6,043 bases of DNA from Azophilus sp964348115 (GTDB taxonomy: Bacteria; Pseudomonadota; Gammaproteobacteria; Pseudomonadales; Azotimanducaceae), in the NCBI GenBank assembly GCA_964348115.1, contig CAYGBY010000214.1, forward strand, positions 1-6,043, written 5' to 3'. Below are positions 1-5,989 of the stretch, piece by piece. Position numbers and translations under genes: made by a program. The notes below the pieces were generated by a model, which was not told the DNA's origin, did not search any database, and was given only the letters and a program-made list of their open reading frames with translations. Numbering within the stretch: the stretch's first letter is position 1; every line of letters starts with the position of its first letter.

Positions 1-122
1 GGTGGTCTTGGTTCGTTGGACAGTCCGAGGGCGGAAATAGGGTGTGCGCGGATTGGTTTTGAGCGCTCGATGAGGATGTTGTCGAGATGGCGGCCGCGGC
101 CGTCCATGGAAGTGAAGTTGGA
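1..122 (-). pseudogene. IS3-family transposase remnant (C-terminal part, degraded, cut by window edge)
   Basis: Reading the - strand from about 122 down to 1 gives an open stretch with SNFTS, then MDGRGRHLDNILIER (ATG complement at 105-107), then HPISALG. IS3-family OrfB transposases carry QFTS, then SMDGRGRxxDNxFIERLWRSLKYE, then near the C-terminus a PHxALG motif in the DDE integrase core; I see the short versions of all three in the right order. The spacing is wrong. About 15 residues normally separate FTS from SMDGRGR, and several dozen separate IER from HxALG, but here they are nearly adjacent, and LWRSLKYE is missing. I infer a decayed copy with at least two internal deletions. No terminal inverted repeat or target duplication is visible, and the element continues or ends outside the window. 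Family assignment rests on motif recall. Confidence 0.55.
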
Positions 123-212
123 CGACAAATTGGGAATTGCTGCTCGGCAAGGCTTTGGATGGCGCTTCGCCCGCCCGCCGTAGTAACCTTGCCCAAGACC
201 TTTCGGAACCCT

Positions 213-220
213 AAAGGAGA
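213..220 (+). promoter_or_regulatory. Ribosome binding site of the alpha/beta hydrolase
   Basis: AAAGGAGA lies 5 bases before the ATG at 226 and matches the anti-Shine-Dalgarno core well. It fixes the start of the hydrolase. The rest of 123-225 holds no gene I can recognise and no convincing sigma70 promoter. Confidence 0.8.
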
Positions 221-225
221 ACCCT

Positions 226-1143
226 ATGCCCCTGCATCAGGAATGCCGCCAAGTGCTGGACCTGCTCGAGTCCTTGGGAATGCCTGACTTCAGTGAAATC
301 AGCCCGGCTGAGGCGCGGGAATTCTCCCTGGCCCCGCCGCCGGAGGTGCCGACGCCCGTGGCCGAGGTTGCGGAACGCACCCTGAGCACGCCGGATGCTG
401 AGGTTCCGGTGCGCATCTACCGGCCAGACGGGGACGGCGGCGGCGTGCTGGTTTACTTCCACGGCGGCGGCTGGGTTATCGGCGGGTTGGAAAGCCACGA
501 CGAGACCTGCCGCATGCTGTGCGCTGGCGGCGGCGTCACGGTGGTGGCGGTGGACTATCGCCTAGCGCCGGAGACCCGCTATCCGGGCGCCGTCACGGAC
601 TGCTACAACGCCACCTTGTGGGTGTCTGAACAGGCTGCGGAACTGGGCCTGGACGCCAGCCGCTTGGCCGTTGGCGGCGACAGCGCTGGCGGCAACTTGG
701 CCGCCGCCGTCGCTCAGATGGCGCGGGACAAGGGCGGTCCGCACATCGCCTTTCAACTGCTGGTGTACCCGGTCACTGACGCTGACTTTGACCGCCCCTC
801 CTACTTGGACAATGGCGAAGGCTACCTGCTCACCCGGCGCGGCATGCAGTGGTTCTGGGGTCACTACGCGCCGGATGCGGCGCAACGGACGCAGCCCTAC
901 GCATCGCCGTTGCGGGGCGACTTGGTCGGGTTGCCGCCGGCTTTGGTGCAGGTAGCGGAATTCGACCCCCTGCGCGACGAAGGCGTGGCCTACGCCAACG
1001 CGCTGAAAGCCGCTGGGGTGAAGGTGCAGTTCAACCACTACCACGGCATGATTCACGGCTTCTTTGGCATGACGGAAGCCATCAGCGACGCCCGGCAGGC
1101 CATGCAGGAAGCCTGCCAGGCCCTGCGCCGCCACCTGCATTAG
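226..1143 (+). CDS. Alpha/beta hydrolase, HSL-like (family IV) esterase/lipase
   Basis: This 305-residue protein is a hydrolase of the hormone-sensitive-lipase type (bacterial esterase family IV), which cleaves carboxylic esters of short or medium acyl chains through a Ser-Asp-His triad. Visible marks in order: the oxyanion-hole motif HGGGW at residues 79-83, the nucleophile elbow GDSAGG at 151-156 (Ser153), the acid in the DPLRDEG block at 247-253 (Asp247), and the histidine in HGMIHGF (His277). Length and motif spacing are normal, and there is no signal peptide or membrane segment, so it is probably cytoplasmic. A strong Shine-Dalgarno supports the ATG at 226. The VOC gene follows after 49 bases on the same strand, so the two may be co-transcribed. 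The sequence does not give the substrate; many relatives are listed only as esterase or lipase. Confidence 0.93.
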   Translation: MPLHQECRQVLDLLESLGMPDFSEISPAEAREFSLAPPPEVPTPVAEVAERTLSTPDAEVPVRIYRPDGDGGGVLVYFHGGGWVIGGLESHDETCRMLCAGGGVTVVAVDYRLAPETRYPGAVTDCYNATLWVSEQAAELGLDASRLAVGGDSAGGNLAAAVAQMARDKGGPHIAFQLLVYPVTDADFDRPSYLDNGEGYLLTRRGMQWFWGHYAPDAAQRTQPYASPLRGDLVGLPPALVQVAEFDPLRDEGVAYANALKAAGVKVQFNHYHGMIHGFFGMTEAISDARQAMQEACQALRRHLH

Positions 1144-1192
1144 CCGGCACATTGCGTCGACGGGCCTGAGGGTCGCGCTGGGGGGGAAGAGA

Positions 1193-1726
1193 GTGGCGTC
1201 ATCCGCGCTTCGGTCCGGGCTGCAGACTGAGCCCCAGCCGGAGATTGTGCAGCTAGCCTATTTCGTGCCGGACGTGCAGGCCGCAGCCAAGCGTTGGCGG
1301 CGGCATCTGGGCGCCGGGCCATTCTTCATATCGGAGCACATTCCCTTGCAGGAAGTGGTGTTCGACGGTGCTCCCGGCGCCTTGGATCACAGTTCCGCCT
1401 ATGGCTGGTGGGGGCGGATCATGGTGGAGTTGGTGCAGCAGAACTGCGACTGCCCATCGGTGTTCAGCGGCCGGCCCTGGGGCCTGCACCACGCCGCCTA
1501 CTTCGCGCCGGATCTGGATGCGGAGTTGCGCAGCCTGCAGGCCCGGGGCTTTCCCACCCGCATGACCGCACGCGCAGGCAAGGTGCGCTTTGCTTTTGCG
1601 GACGCCAACGCCACCCTCGGCCACTACTTGGAAATCTATGAGGACGAGCCGGGCTTGCGCGCCTTCTACGCCAACGTGGAACAAGCCGCCCGCCGCAAGC
1701 GGGCGCAACAGCAAAAGCGCCCATAA
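1193..1726 (+). CDS. VOC family (glyoxalase/bleomycin-resistance fold) protein, GTG start
   Basis: This 177-residue protein has two beta-alpha-beta-beta-beta modules of the vicinal oxygen chelate fold, close in style to the Glyoxalase_4 / methylmalonyl-CoA epimerase-like group. The first module opens at residues 20-27 (QLAYFVPD) and continues with GAGPFF at 40-45; the second opens at 99-107 (HHAAYFAPD) and ends with HYLEIYE at 144-150. By alignment with the usual His-Glu-His-Glu metal site, the later ligands would be Glu80, His100 and Glu148, while the first His is replaced by Gln20. The C-terminal tail (165-177) is basic. The start is GTG at 1193 behind a purine-rich GGGGGGAAGAG stretch; no in-frame ATG occurs before the core of the fold. 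The reaction is unknown. Relatives often sit beside catabolic genes, which fits the esterase 49 bases upstream. Confidence 0.82.
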   Translation: MASSALRSGLQTEPQPEIVQLAYFVPDVQAAAKRWRRHLGAGPFFISEHIPLQEVVFDGAPGALDHSSAYGWWGRIMVELVQQNCDCPSVFSGRPWGLHHAAYFAPDLDAELRSLQARGFPTRMTARAGKVRFAFADANATLGHYLEIYEDEPGLRAFYANVEQAARRKRAQQQKRP

Positions 1727-1854
1727 GCGCCGGAAGCATTTTCAGAGGTTCCTAAATTGGCGCCGGCCTGTTTTGCGCCGCTTGGCGAAGTGATTGCCGG
1801 CCGGCGGATCAATTCCCCGTGGCATGATGGCGGCTGATCGGTTAACTTGCAGGC
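1727..1854. other. Intergenic gap with a GC-rich dyad
   Basis: This gap separates the VOC gene from the thioredoxin-fusion gene. It contains an imperfect dyad at 1791-1811: outer arms TGAT and ATCA flank the palindrome GCCGGCCGGC (1796-1805). Another possible hairpin pairs GGCGC (1759-1763) with GCGCC (1775-1779). Neither is followed by a T-run, so I do not call a terminator. No sigma70 pair with acceptable spacing was found, although a promoter for the downstream pair is expected here. The in-frame TAA at 1843-1845 closes the frame just ahead of the next gene. Confidence 0.35.
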
Positions 1855-3435
1855 ATGTCTGAGTTGCCGGCATTTCTGTTGGGGGATGATAGGGGCGGGG
1901 AGCGCAGCTTTCCGGGCGCCGCGCCGGCGCTGATCTGCTTCGTCAAGGAGGACTGCCCCACCTGCGATCAGGTGATGCCCTTGCTGGAGGCCCTGTACTT
2001 GGCCTTGGGCGATGCAGTGGACTTCTTCGTCGTCGGGCAGACCCTGGCCGGCAACCGAGTGCTTAAACGTCGGCATGGGCTGTCCGTGCCCCTGCTCGAT
2101 GACAGCGCGTTGAAGGTCTCCTATGCATACGATGTGGAGATCGTGCCGACGCTGCGGGTCGCAGATGCCGACGGCAAGGGCCGGGTGCGACTGGAGGGGT
2201 TTGTCCGCCAGGAGTGGCGGGATGCCTTGCAGGCCTTGGCCGCACGGTTGGGCAGGGCGCCGTTGGACATTCCTTGGGCAGCGTATCCCCAGTGGCGGGC
2301 GGGCTGCGGCTCCCTGTCCGCGGACCCGCTGCGCGCGCAGCGCCTGCAGGCGGAAGCGGAGAACAGCCCCCTGCGCGCTCGGCGCATCGAAGTGGGCGCT
2401 GCCGATGACGAAGCCGAATTGATGTACGACCTCGGTTTCAGCGACGGCCTGCCGCTGGTGCCGCCCACGCCGGAGCGGGTGCTGCGCATGTTGGACGGCA
2501 CGGCGCGGCAGGCGCAGGAAGTGGTGGCCTTGGTGCCCCCCAACATGGGGGAGGCGACGGTGGAGAAGGTGGCCATCAATGCGGTGATGGCGGGCTGCCG
2601 AGCGGATTGTCTGCCGGTGGTCATCGCCGGCCTGGAAGCGGTATGCACGGACGAGTTCAACATCCACGGCGTCATGGCCACCACCATGGGCGCAAGCCCG
2701 GTGCTGGTGGTGAATGGCCCGGTGCGCCACCGGCTGGGCATGAACATGGGCCTCAGCGCCCTTGGGCAGGGCAATCGCGCCAACGCCACCATTGGCCGGG
2801 CGCTGCGGCTGGCCATTCGCAACATCGGCGGCGCGGCGCCCGGCGGCACGGAGCGCTCCACCTTGGGCAACCCCATGAAGTTCACCATGTGCTTCGCCGA
2901 GTGGGAGGAGCGCAACCCCTGGTCCCCCCTGCACGTGGAGCGCGGCTTCAAGGCCGAACAGTCTGTGGTGACGGCCTTCGCCATGAGCAGCGGCCCCACC
3001 CTGATGGTGGACCAGGACGCCCGCAGCGGCGCCCACTTGGCCGGCAGCTTCGGTTTGTGCTTGGACGCCATCTTCCACCCGAGGGCGCACTTCGCCACGG
3101 AGACGCTGGTGGTCGTTGCGCCCGAGCATGTGGATACTTTTGTGCGGGACGGCTACGGCAAGGCGGAAATACGTGCGAGAATTCAGCAGGTGACGGCACG
3201 GCCCATCCGCGAACTGGCGGCTGATGAGGTGTCGGCGGTGGGCTTCAAGCCAGCCGCCCTGGCCGCCATGGACGAAGCGGCGCTGAACCGCAGGCTGCCC
3301 AAGTTCCGCCGCGATGAGGACATTCACCTAGTGGTGGCTGGGGCGGAAGCGGGCAAGTTCTCCGCCGCCTTCCACGGCTGGGTGACAGGGAAGATCGGCT
3401 CCATGCCGGTTTCGCAAGCAATCGAGGAGACATAA
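1855..3435 (+). CDS. Thioredoxin-like domain fused to a large conserved domain; partner of the UGSC selenoprotein
   Basis: The product has 526 residues. Residues about 1-135 are thioredoxin-like: a beta strand (ALICFV, 25-30) leads into the redox motif CPTC (Cys34, Cys37), and VPT (97-99) supplies the cis-proline (Pro98). A linker with WRAGCGS (147-153) follows. From about 180 to the end is a large domain starting GFSDGLPLVPPTPERV (194-209), with VPPNMGEATVEKVAINAVMA (227-246), cysteines 248, 252 and 264, a glycine-rich NATIGRALRL stretch (310-319) and SPLHVERGF (357-365). I recognise this domain as one found beside UGSC-family genes but know no proven function. The start is secure: TAA at 1843-1845 is in frame only three codons upstream, and the next Met would lose the CPTC. 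The Shine-Dalgarno (GCAGG) is weak. No signal peptide is visible. It probably passes electrons to the selenoprotein encoded 3 bases downstream. Confidence 0.85.
   Translation: MSELPAFLLGDDRGGERSFPGAAPALICFVKEDCPTCDQVMPLLEALYLALGDAVDFFVVGQTLAGNRVLKRRHGLSVPLLDDSALKVSYAYDVEIVPTLRVADADGKGRVRLEGFVRQEWRDALQALAARLGRAPLDIPWAAYPQWRAGCGSLSADPLRAQRLQAEAENSPLRARRIEVGAADDEAELMYDLGFSDGLPLVPPTPERVLRMLDGTARQAQEVVALVPPNMGEATVEKVAINAVMAGCRADCLPVVIAGLEAVCTDEFNIHGVMATTMGASPVLVVNGPVRHRLGMNMGLSALGQGNRANATIGRALRLAIRNIGGAAPGGTERSTLGNPMKFTMCFAEWEERNPWSPLHVERGFKAEQSVVTAFAMSSGPTLMVDQDARSGAHLAGSFGLCLDAIFHPRAHFATETLVVVAPEHVDTFVRDGYGKAEIRARIQQVTARPIRELAADEVSAVGFKPAALAAMDEAALNRRLPKFRRDEDIHLVVAGAEAGKFSAAFHGWVTGKIGSMPVSQAIEET
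3424..3430 (+). promoter_or_regulatory. Ribosome binding site of the UGSC selenoprotein gene
   Basis: GAGGAGA lies inside the last codons of the upstream gene, 8 bases before the ATG at 3439. With only 3 bases between the stop (3433-3435) and this ATG, translation of the pair is probably coupled. Confidence 0.8.
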
Positions 3436-3438
3436 ATC

Positions 3439-3954
3439 ATGGTGACCATCTTGGACCCGACGGATGAACGCCGTCCGGTGGAGCGGCAGATAACCCCGCG
3501 CCCGGGGAAGCTGGCCGGCAACCTGGCATTGCTGGACATCTCCAAGCCGCGCGGCAACGTGCTGCTGGACCGGCTGCAAAGCCTGCTGCAGGAACGGGCG
3601 CCCGGCATCAGGGTGAACCGCTACGCCAAGCCCACCTTCGCCAAGCCTGCGCCTGCGGACCTGCGCGCGAAGATCGCCCAAGAGAACGACTTCATTGTCG
3701 AGGCCTTGGCCGACTGAGGCTCCTGCACCACGTGCAGTTTGCATGACACGGTGTGGTTTGAGACCCGGGGCAAGCCGGCGGTGTCCATCGCCTCCACGGC
3801 GTTTGTGGATGCGGCGGCCACCCAGGCGGCGGCGCTGGGCATGAAGGGCGCCCGCTGCGTGTTCGTCGCCCATCCCATTCAGGATGCGACTGATGCGGAG
3901 ATGGCGCATAAGGCCGATGCGGTGATTGAACAGCTGATGGAGGCGTTGACCTGA
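3439..3954 (+). CDS. UGSC family selenoprotein (in-frame TGA at 3715-3717 read as selenocysteine)
   Basis: The full product is 171 residues with selenocysteine at 93. Residues 1-92 include the family-like start ILDPT (4-8) and LLDISKPRGN (31-40). Then comes Sec93-Gly-Ser-Cys96-Thr-Thr-Cys99-Ser-Leu-His-Asp, followed without a break by GKPAVSIAST (111-120), AHP (144-146) and a helical C-terminus ending at TGA 3952-3954. UGSC-family members, as I recall them, have either Sec or Cys at this place (often as GDCGSCTSC), so the TGA replaces a redox-active Cys. The downstream half has no good start or RBS of its own, which argues against two genes. Sec93 and Cys96 can form a UxxC selenenylsulfide. 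The substrate is unknown. UGxCxxC followed by G-x-P-x-V resembles glycine/proline reductase B subunits. SelA, SelB, SelC and SelD must be encoded elsewhere. The coupled upstream thioredoxin-like fusion is the likely reductant. Confidence 0.9.
3723..3756 (+). promoter_or_regulatory. Candidate bacterial SECIS element
   Basis: Just after the UGA the mRNA can form a two-part hairpin. The lower stem pairs 3723-3729 (CUGCACC) with 3750-3756 (GGUGUGG), including two G-U pairs. A small internal loop (3730; 3746-3749) follows, then the upper stem 3731-3736 (CGUGCA) with 3740-3745 (UGCAUG), closing a loop GUU at 3737-3739, or AGUUU if the last A-U pair opens. The loop G is 19 bases after the UGA. In E. 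coli fdhF, as I recall it, the loop in UGCAGGUCUGCA begins 18 bases after the UGA, so position and shape agree, and the UGCAG/UGCA arms are the same. Bacterial SECIS elements lie within the coding region and bind SelB. The fold was made by hand, without energy calculation. Confidence 0.6.
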
Positions 3955-4059
3955 TCAGACAGGGCCATCCCAGAGTCGTCCACCAGCCAGCGGGACCTAG
4001 GCTGCGGCTGCCGCTTGGGCGTTCCTCCAATCTGGCGGCGACCAAATGAGCTGCCTGCC

Positions 4060-4065
4060 AAGGGG
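4060..4065 (+). promoter_or_regulatory. Ribosome binding site of the DUF2461 gene
   Basis: AAGGGG lies 5 bases before the ATG at 4071 and supports that start. The remainder of the 3955-4070 gap shows no recognisable gene, strong hairpin with T-run, or promoter. Confidence 0.55.
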
Positions 4066-4070
4066 CGCCC

Positions 4071-4760
4071 ATGCCCGCCTTTAGCGGCTTCGGCCCGGAA
4101 ACCTTGGGCTTTTTGGCGGAGCTTGCGGCGAACAACAACCGGGACTGGTTCCAGGCCAACAAGAGCCGTTACGAATCCTGCGTCCTGGCGCCGGCCTTGG
4201 ACTTCATCGCCGCCATGGGCGGGCCGCTGGAGGCCATCTCCCCGCACTTCCTGGCCATCCCCAAGCGTCAGGGCGGCTCGCTGATGCGCGTGTACCGGGA
4301 CATGCGTTTCGGCCCCAAGACCCCTTACAAGACCAACATCGGCATCCAGTTCCGCCATGAGCAGGGCAAGGATGTCCACGCTCCCGGCTACTACCTGCAC
4401 ATCGCCACTGAAGGCTGCTTCTTGGCGGCGGGCATGTGGCGCCCTGCGCCGTCGGCGCTGAAGGCCATTCGGGAACGCATCCTGGAGAGGCCGGACGCCT
4501 GGCGACGGGTGGCGGATTCCCGGGCCTTCAATGACGTCTTCCAACTCGGCGGCGGCCCGCCCTTGAAGCGCCCGCCCCGAGGCTATGGGGAGGACGCGCC
4601 CTACATCGAGGACATCAAGCGCAAGGACTTCATCGGCGTCTGCAACTTCCCGGTGGACGATGCGGCTGACCCTGGCTTCCCGCGCCAAGCCGCCGCCGCC
4701 TTCGCCAACGCCCGCCCACTGATGGCCTTCCTGTGCGCCGCGGTGGAGGTTCCCTTCTAG
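4071..4760 (+). CDS. DUF2461 domain-containing protein
   Basis: This 229-residue protein fits the DUF2461 (TIGR02453) family in length and motifs. Family signatures seen in order are LAELAANNNRDWFQANKSRY (15-34), where the NNNRxWF block is typical, the most conserved stretch LMRVYRDMRFGPKTPYKTNI (71-90), APGYYLHI (104-111) with His110, and GMWRP (121-125). The C-terminal half (130-229) is less conserved, as usual, and keeps RKDFIG (184-189). The biochemical role of the family is not established. No membrane segment or signal is visible, so a cytoplasmic location is likely. The gene is separated from the selenoprotein by 116 bases and from nadA by 159 bases, so it need not belong to either unit. 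The Shine-Dalgarno AAGGGG supports the ATG start. Confidence 0.9.
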   Translation: MPAFSGFGPETLGFLAELAANNNRDWFQANKSRYESCVLAPALDFIAAMGGPLEAISPHFLAIPKRQGGSLMRVYRDMRFGPKTPYKTNIGIQFRHEQGKDVHAPGYYLHIATEGCFLAAGMWRPAPSALKAIRERILERPDAWRRVADSRAFNDVFQLGGGPPLKRPPRGYGEDAPYIEDIKRKDFIGVCNFPVDDAADPGFPRQAAAAFANARPLMAFLCAAVEVPF

Positions 4761-4881
4761 GAGTTGTCACCCCGGCGTCCGATGCGCCGCTGCTGTTAGG
4801 AACCGCCCGCAGGGACGCTGCTCGGCTTGGCGGATACATGTGCCTGCGTCGGGCTTGGAAACGCCGTTGCGGATGTTCCCA

Positions 4882-4890
4882 TGCTAAACT
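4882..4890 (+). promoter_or_regulatory. Possible extended -10 promoter element for nadA
   Basis: TGCTAAACT has the TGn plus hexamer layout of an extended -10 box (hexamer TAAACT, four of six matches to TATAAT) and would place transcription start about 23 bases before the ATG at 4920. No -35 hexamer lies at the right distance: TTGCGG at 4867-4872 is too close and TTGGAA at 4855-4860 too far. The call is tentative. Confidence 0.3.
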
Positions 4891-4919
4891 TAGGTGCCAC
4901 GGTTGGCGGCTGTGCGCCC

Positions 4920-5966
4920 ATGAAACTGCCTGACTACACCCTGAGCGCGGAGCGCATTCCAGACTACGTGCCGGCCTATCTGGAGCCGGAACAGCGTCTG
5001 GCGCTCAAAGCCCGGGCTGCGGAAAGCCTGCAAGCCTTGGGCGCCGTACTGGTGGCCCACTATTACGTGGATGGCGATGTGCAGGATTTGGCGGAGGAAA
5101 CCGGCGGCTACGTTTCGGACTCGTTGGAAATGGCCCGCTTTGGGCGGGAGCACGCGGCAGACACCCTCATCGTTGCCGGCGTACGCTTCATGGGGGAGAC
5201 GGCCAAAATCCTCTCCCCGGACAAGCGTGTGTTCATGCCCACGCTGAAGGCGGAATGCTCCTTGGACCTCGGCTGCCCGCCGGACGCCTTCCAGGACTTT
5301 CGCCAACAACACCCGGACCGTACCGTTGTTGTTTACGCCAACACCTCCGTGCAGGTGAAGGCGCAGGCCGACTGGGTGGTGACCAGCAGCATCGCCCTGC
5401 CCATCATCGAGCATCTATCCGCCCAAGGCGAGAAAATCCTCTGGGCGCCCGACAAGCACTTGGGCCGCTACATCCAAAGCAAAACCGGCGCGGACATGCT
5501 GTTGTGGCAGGGCGCCTGCGTGGTCCATGAGGAATTCAAGTCCCAAGCCCTGCACGACCTCAAGCGCATCTACCCCGACGCCGGGGTGCTGGTGCACCCG
5601 GAATCGCCCGCTGCGGTCATCGACATAGCGGACGCAGTGGGCTCCACCAGCCAGATCGTCGCCGCCGCACGGGACCTGCCCCATGCGCTGTTCATCGTCG
5701 CCACGGACCGCGGGCTGTTCCACAAGCTGCGTCAGCGTTACCCGCACAAGCGCTTCATCGAGGCGCCCACGGCGGGGGAGGGCGCCACTTGCCGCAGTTG
5801 CGCCCACTGCCCCTGGATGGCCATGAATGAACTGCAGGTTCTGGCGGACGCCTTGGCCAACGAACAGCGGTTGGCGGCCAATGAAATCAAGGTGGCCCCA
5901 GAGACAGGGCGCCGCGCCATGGCGCCCTTGCAGCGGATGCTGGCCTTTCCGCGGCCTTCCCTGTAA
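4920..5966 (+). CDS. nadA: Quinolinate synthase A (NadA, [4Fe-4S] enzyme)
   Basis: NadA condenses iminoaspartate (made by NadB) with dihydroxyacetone phosphate to give quinolinate, the precursor of NAD, in the cytoplasm. The product from the ATG at 4920 has 348 residues, against 347 in E. coli. Cys113, Cys200 and Cys297, the [4Fe-4S] ligands in E. coli numbering, all occur here, as AEC113S, GAC200V and the C-terminal CRSCAHC motif at 291-297. Other family marks are AHYYVDGDVQDLAEETGGYV (46-65), FMGETAKIL (90-98), YANTSVQVKA (139-148) and GSTSQIV (241-247). Upstream in-frame starts (TTG 4827, ATG 4881) would add residues absent from the family and would shift this numbering, so 4920 is chosen although its Shine-Dalgarno is poor. 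The gene stands alone before tRNA-Pro; nadB and nadC are not in the window. Confidence 0.97.
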   Translation: MKLPDYTLSAERIPDYVPAYLEPEQRLALKARAAESLQALGAVLVAHYYVDGDVQDLAEETGGYVSDSLEMARFGREHAADTLIVAGVRFMGETAKILSPDKRVFMPTLKAECSLDLGCPPDAFQDFRQQHPDRTVVVYANTSVQVKAQADWVVTSSIALPIIEHLSAQGEKILWAPDKHLGRYIQSKTGADMLLWQGACVVHEEFKSQALHDLKRIYPDAGVLVHPESPAAVIDIADAVGSTSQIVAAARDLPHALFIVATDRGLFHKLRQRYPHKRFIEAPTAGEGATCRSCAHCPWMAMNELQVLADALANEQRLAANEIKVAPETGRRAMAPLQRMLAFPRPSL

Positions 5967-5969
5967 AAT
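5962..5969 (+). promoter_or_regulatory. Possible -10 element for tRNA-Pro, overlapping the nadA stop
   Basis: TGTAAAAT contains a hexamer TAAAAT (5964-5969, five of six matches to TATAAT) whose first three bases are the nadA stop codon. The following run of C is GC-rich, as discriminators of stable-RNA promoters often are. The mature tRNA starts 21 bases after the hexamer. No clear -35 was found; read-through from nadA is the alternative. Confidence 0.35.
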
Positions 5970-5989
5970 CCCCCACCCCCAGATGGGCG

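Noticed and set aside
155..189. TTGGAT ... TAGTAA as a promoter for the hydrolase
   Set aside because: The spacing (20 bases) and the hexamer matches are poor.
1666..3327. A 553-codon open frame on the - strand, longer than the + strand gene it covers
   Set aside because: Its translation is rich in His, Arg, Gln and Ala without recognisable motifs, as is usual for the strand opposite a GC-rich gene, and it lies opposite the coherent thioredoxin-fusion protein and the end of the VOC gene.
3439..3717. A pseudogene or nonsense mutation in the UGSC gene
   Set aside because: The stop is TGA, sits exactly at the family's Sec/Cys position, is followed by an intact frame and has a SECIS-like hairpin downstream. 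A random nonsense mutation would not be expected to match all of these.
3739..3954. A separate small gene starting at TTG 3739
   Set aside because: It is in the same frame as 3439-3717, has no ribosome binding site, and would start just after the redox motif. It is the C-terminal half of the selenoprotein.
4771..4790. Hairpin CGGCG (4773-4777) / CGCCG (4785-4789) as terminator of the DUF2461 gene
   Set aside because: The stem has only 5 pairs and no T-run follows.
4827..4919. A 31-residue N-terminal extension of NadA from TTG 4827 (or a shorter one from ATG 4881)
   Set aside because: The start at 4920 gives the usual family length and places Cys113, Cys200 and Cys297 at E. coli numbering. 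The extension has no family counterpart and would overlap the possible -10 element.
4761..4919. A riboswitch or NAD-responsive leader ahead of nadA
   Set aside because: No conserved leader architecture could be recognised, and the likely transcript leader is too short if the -10 at 4882-4890 is real.
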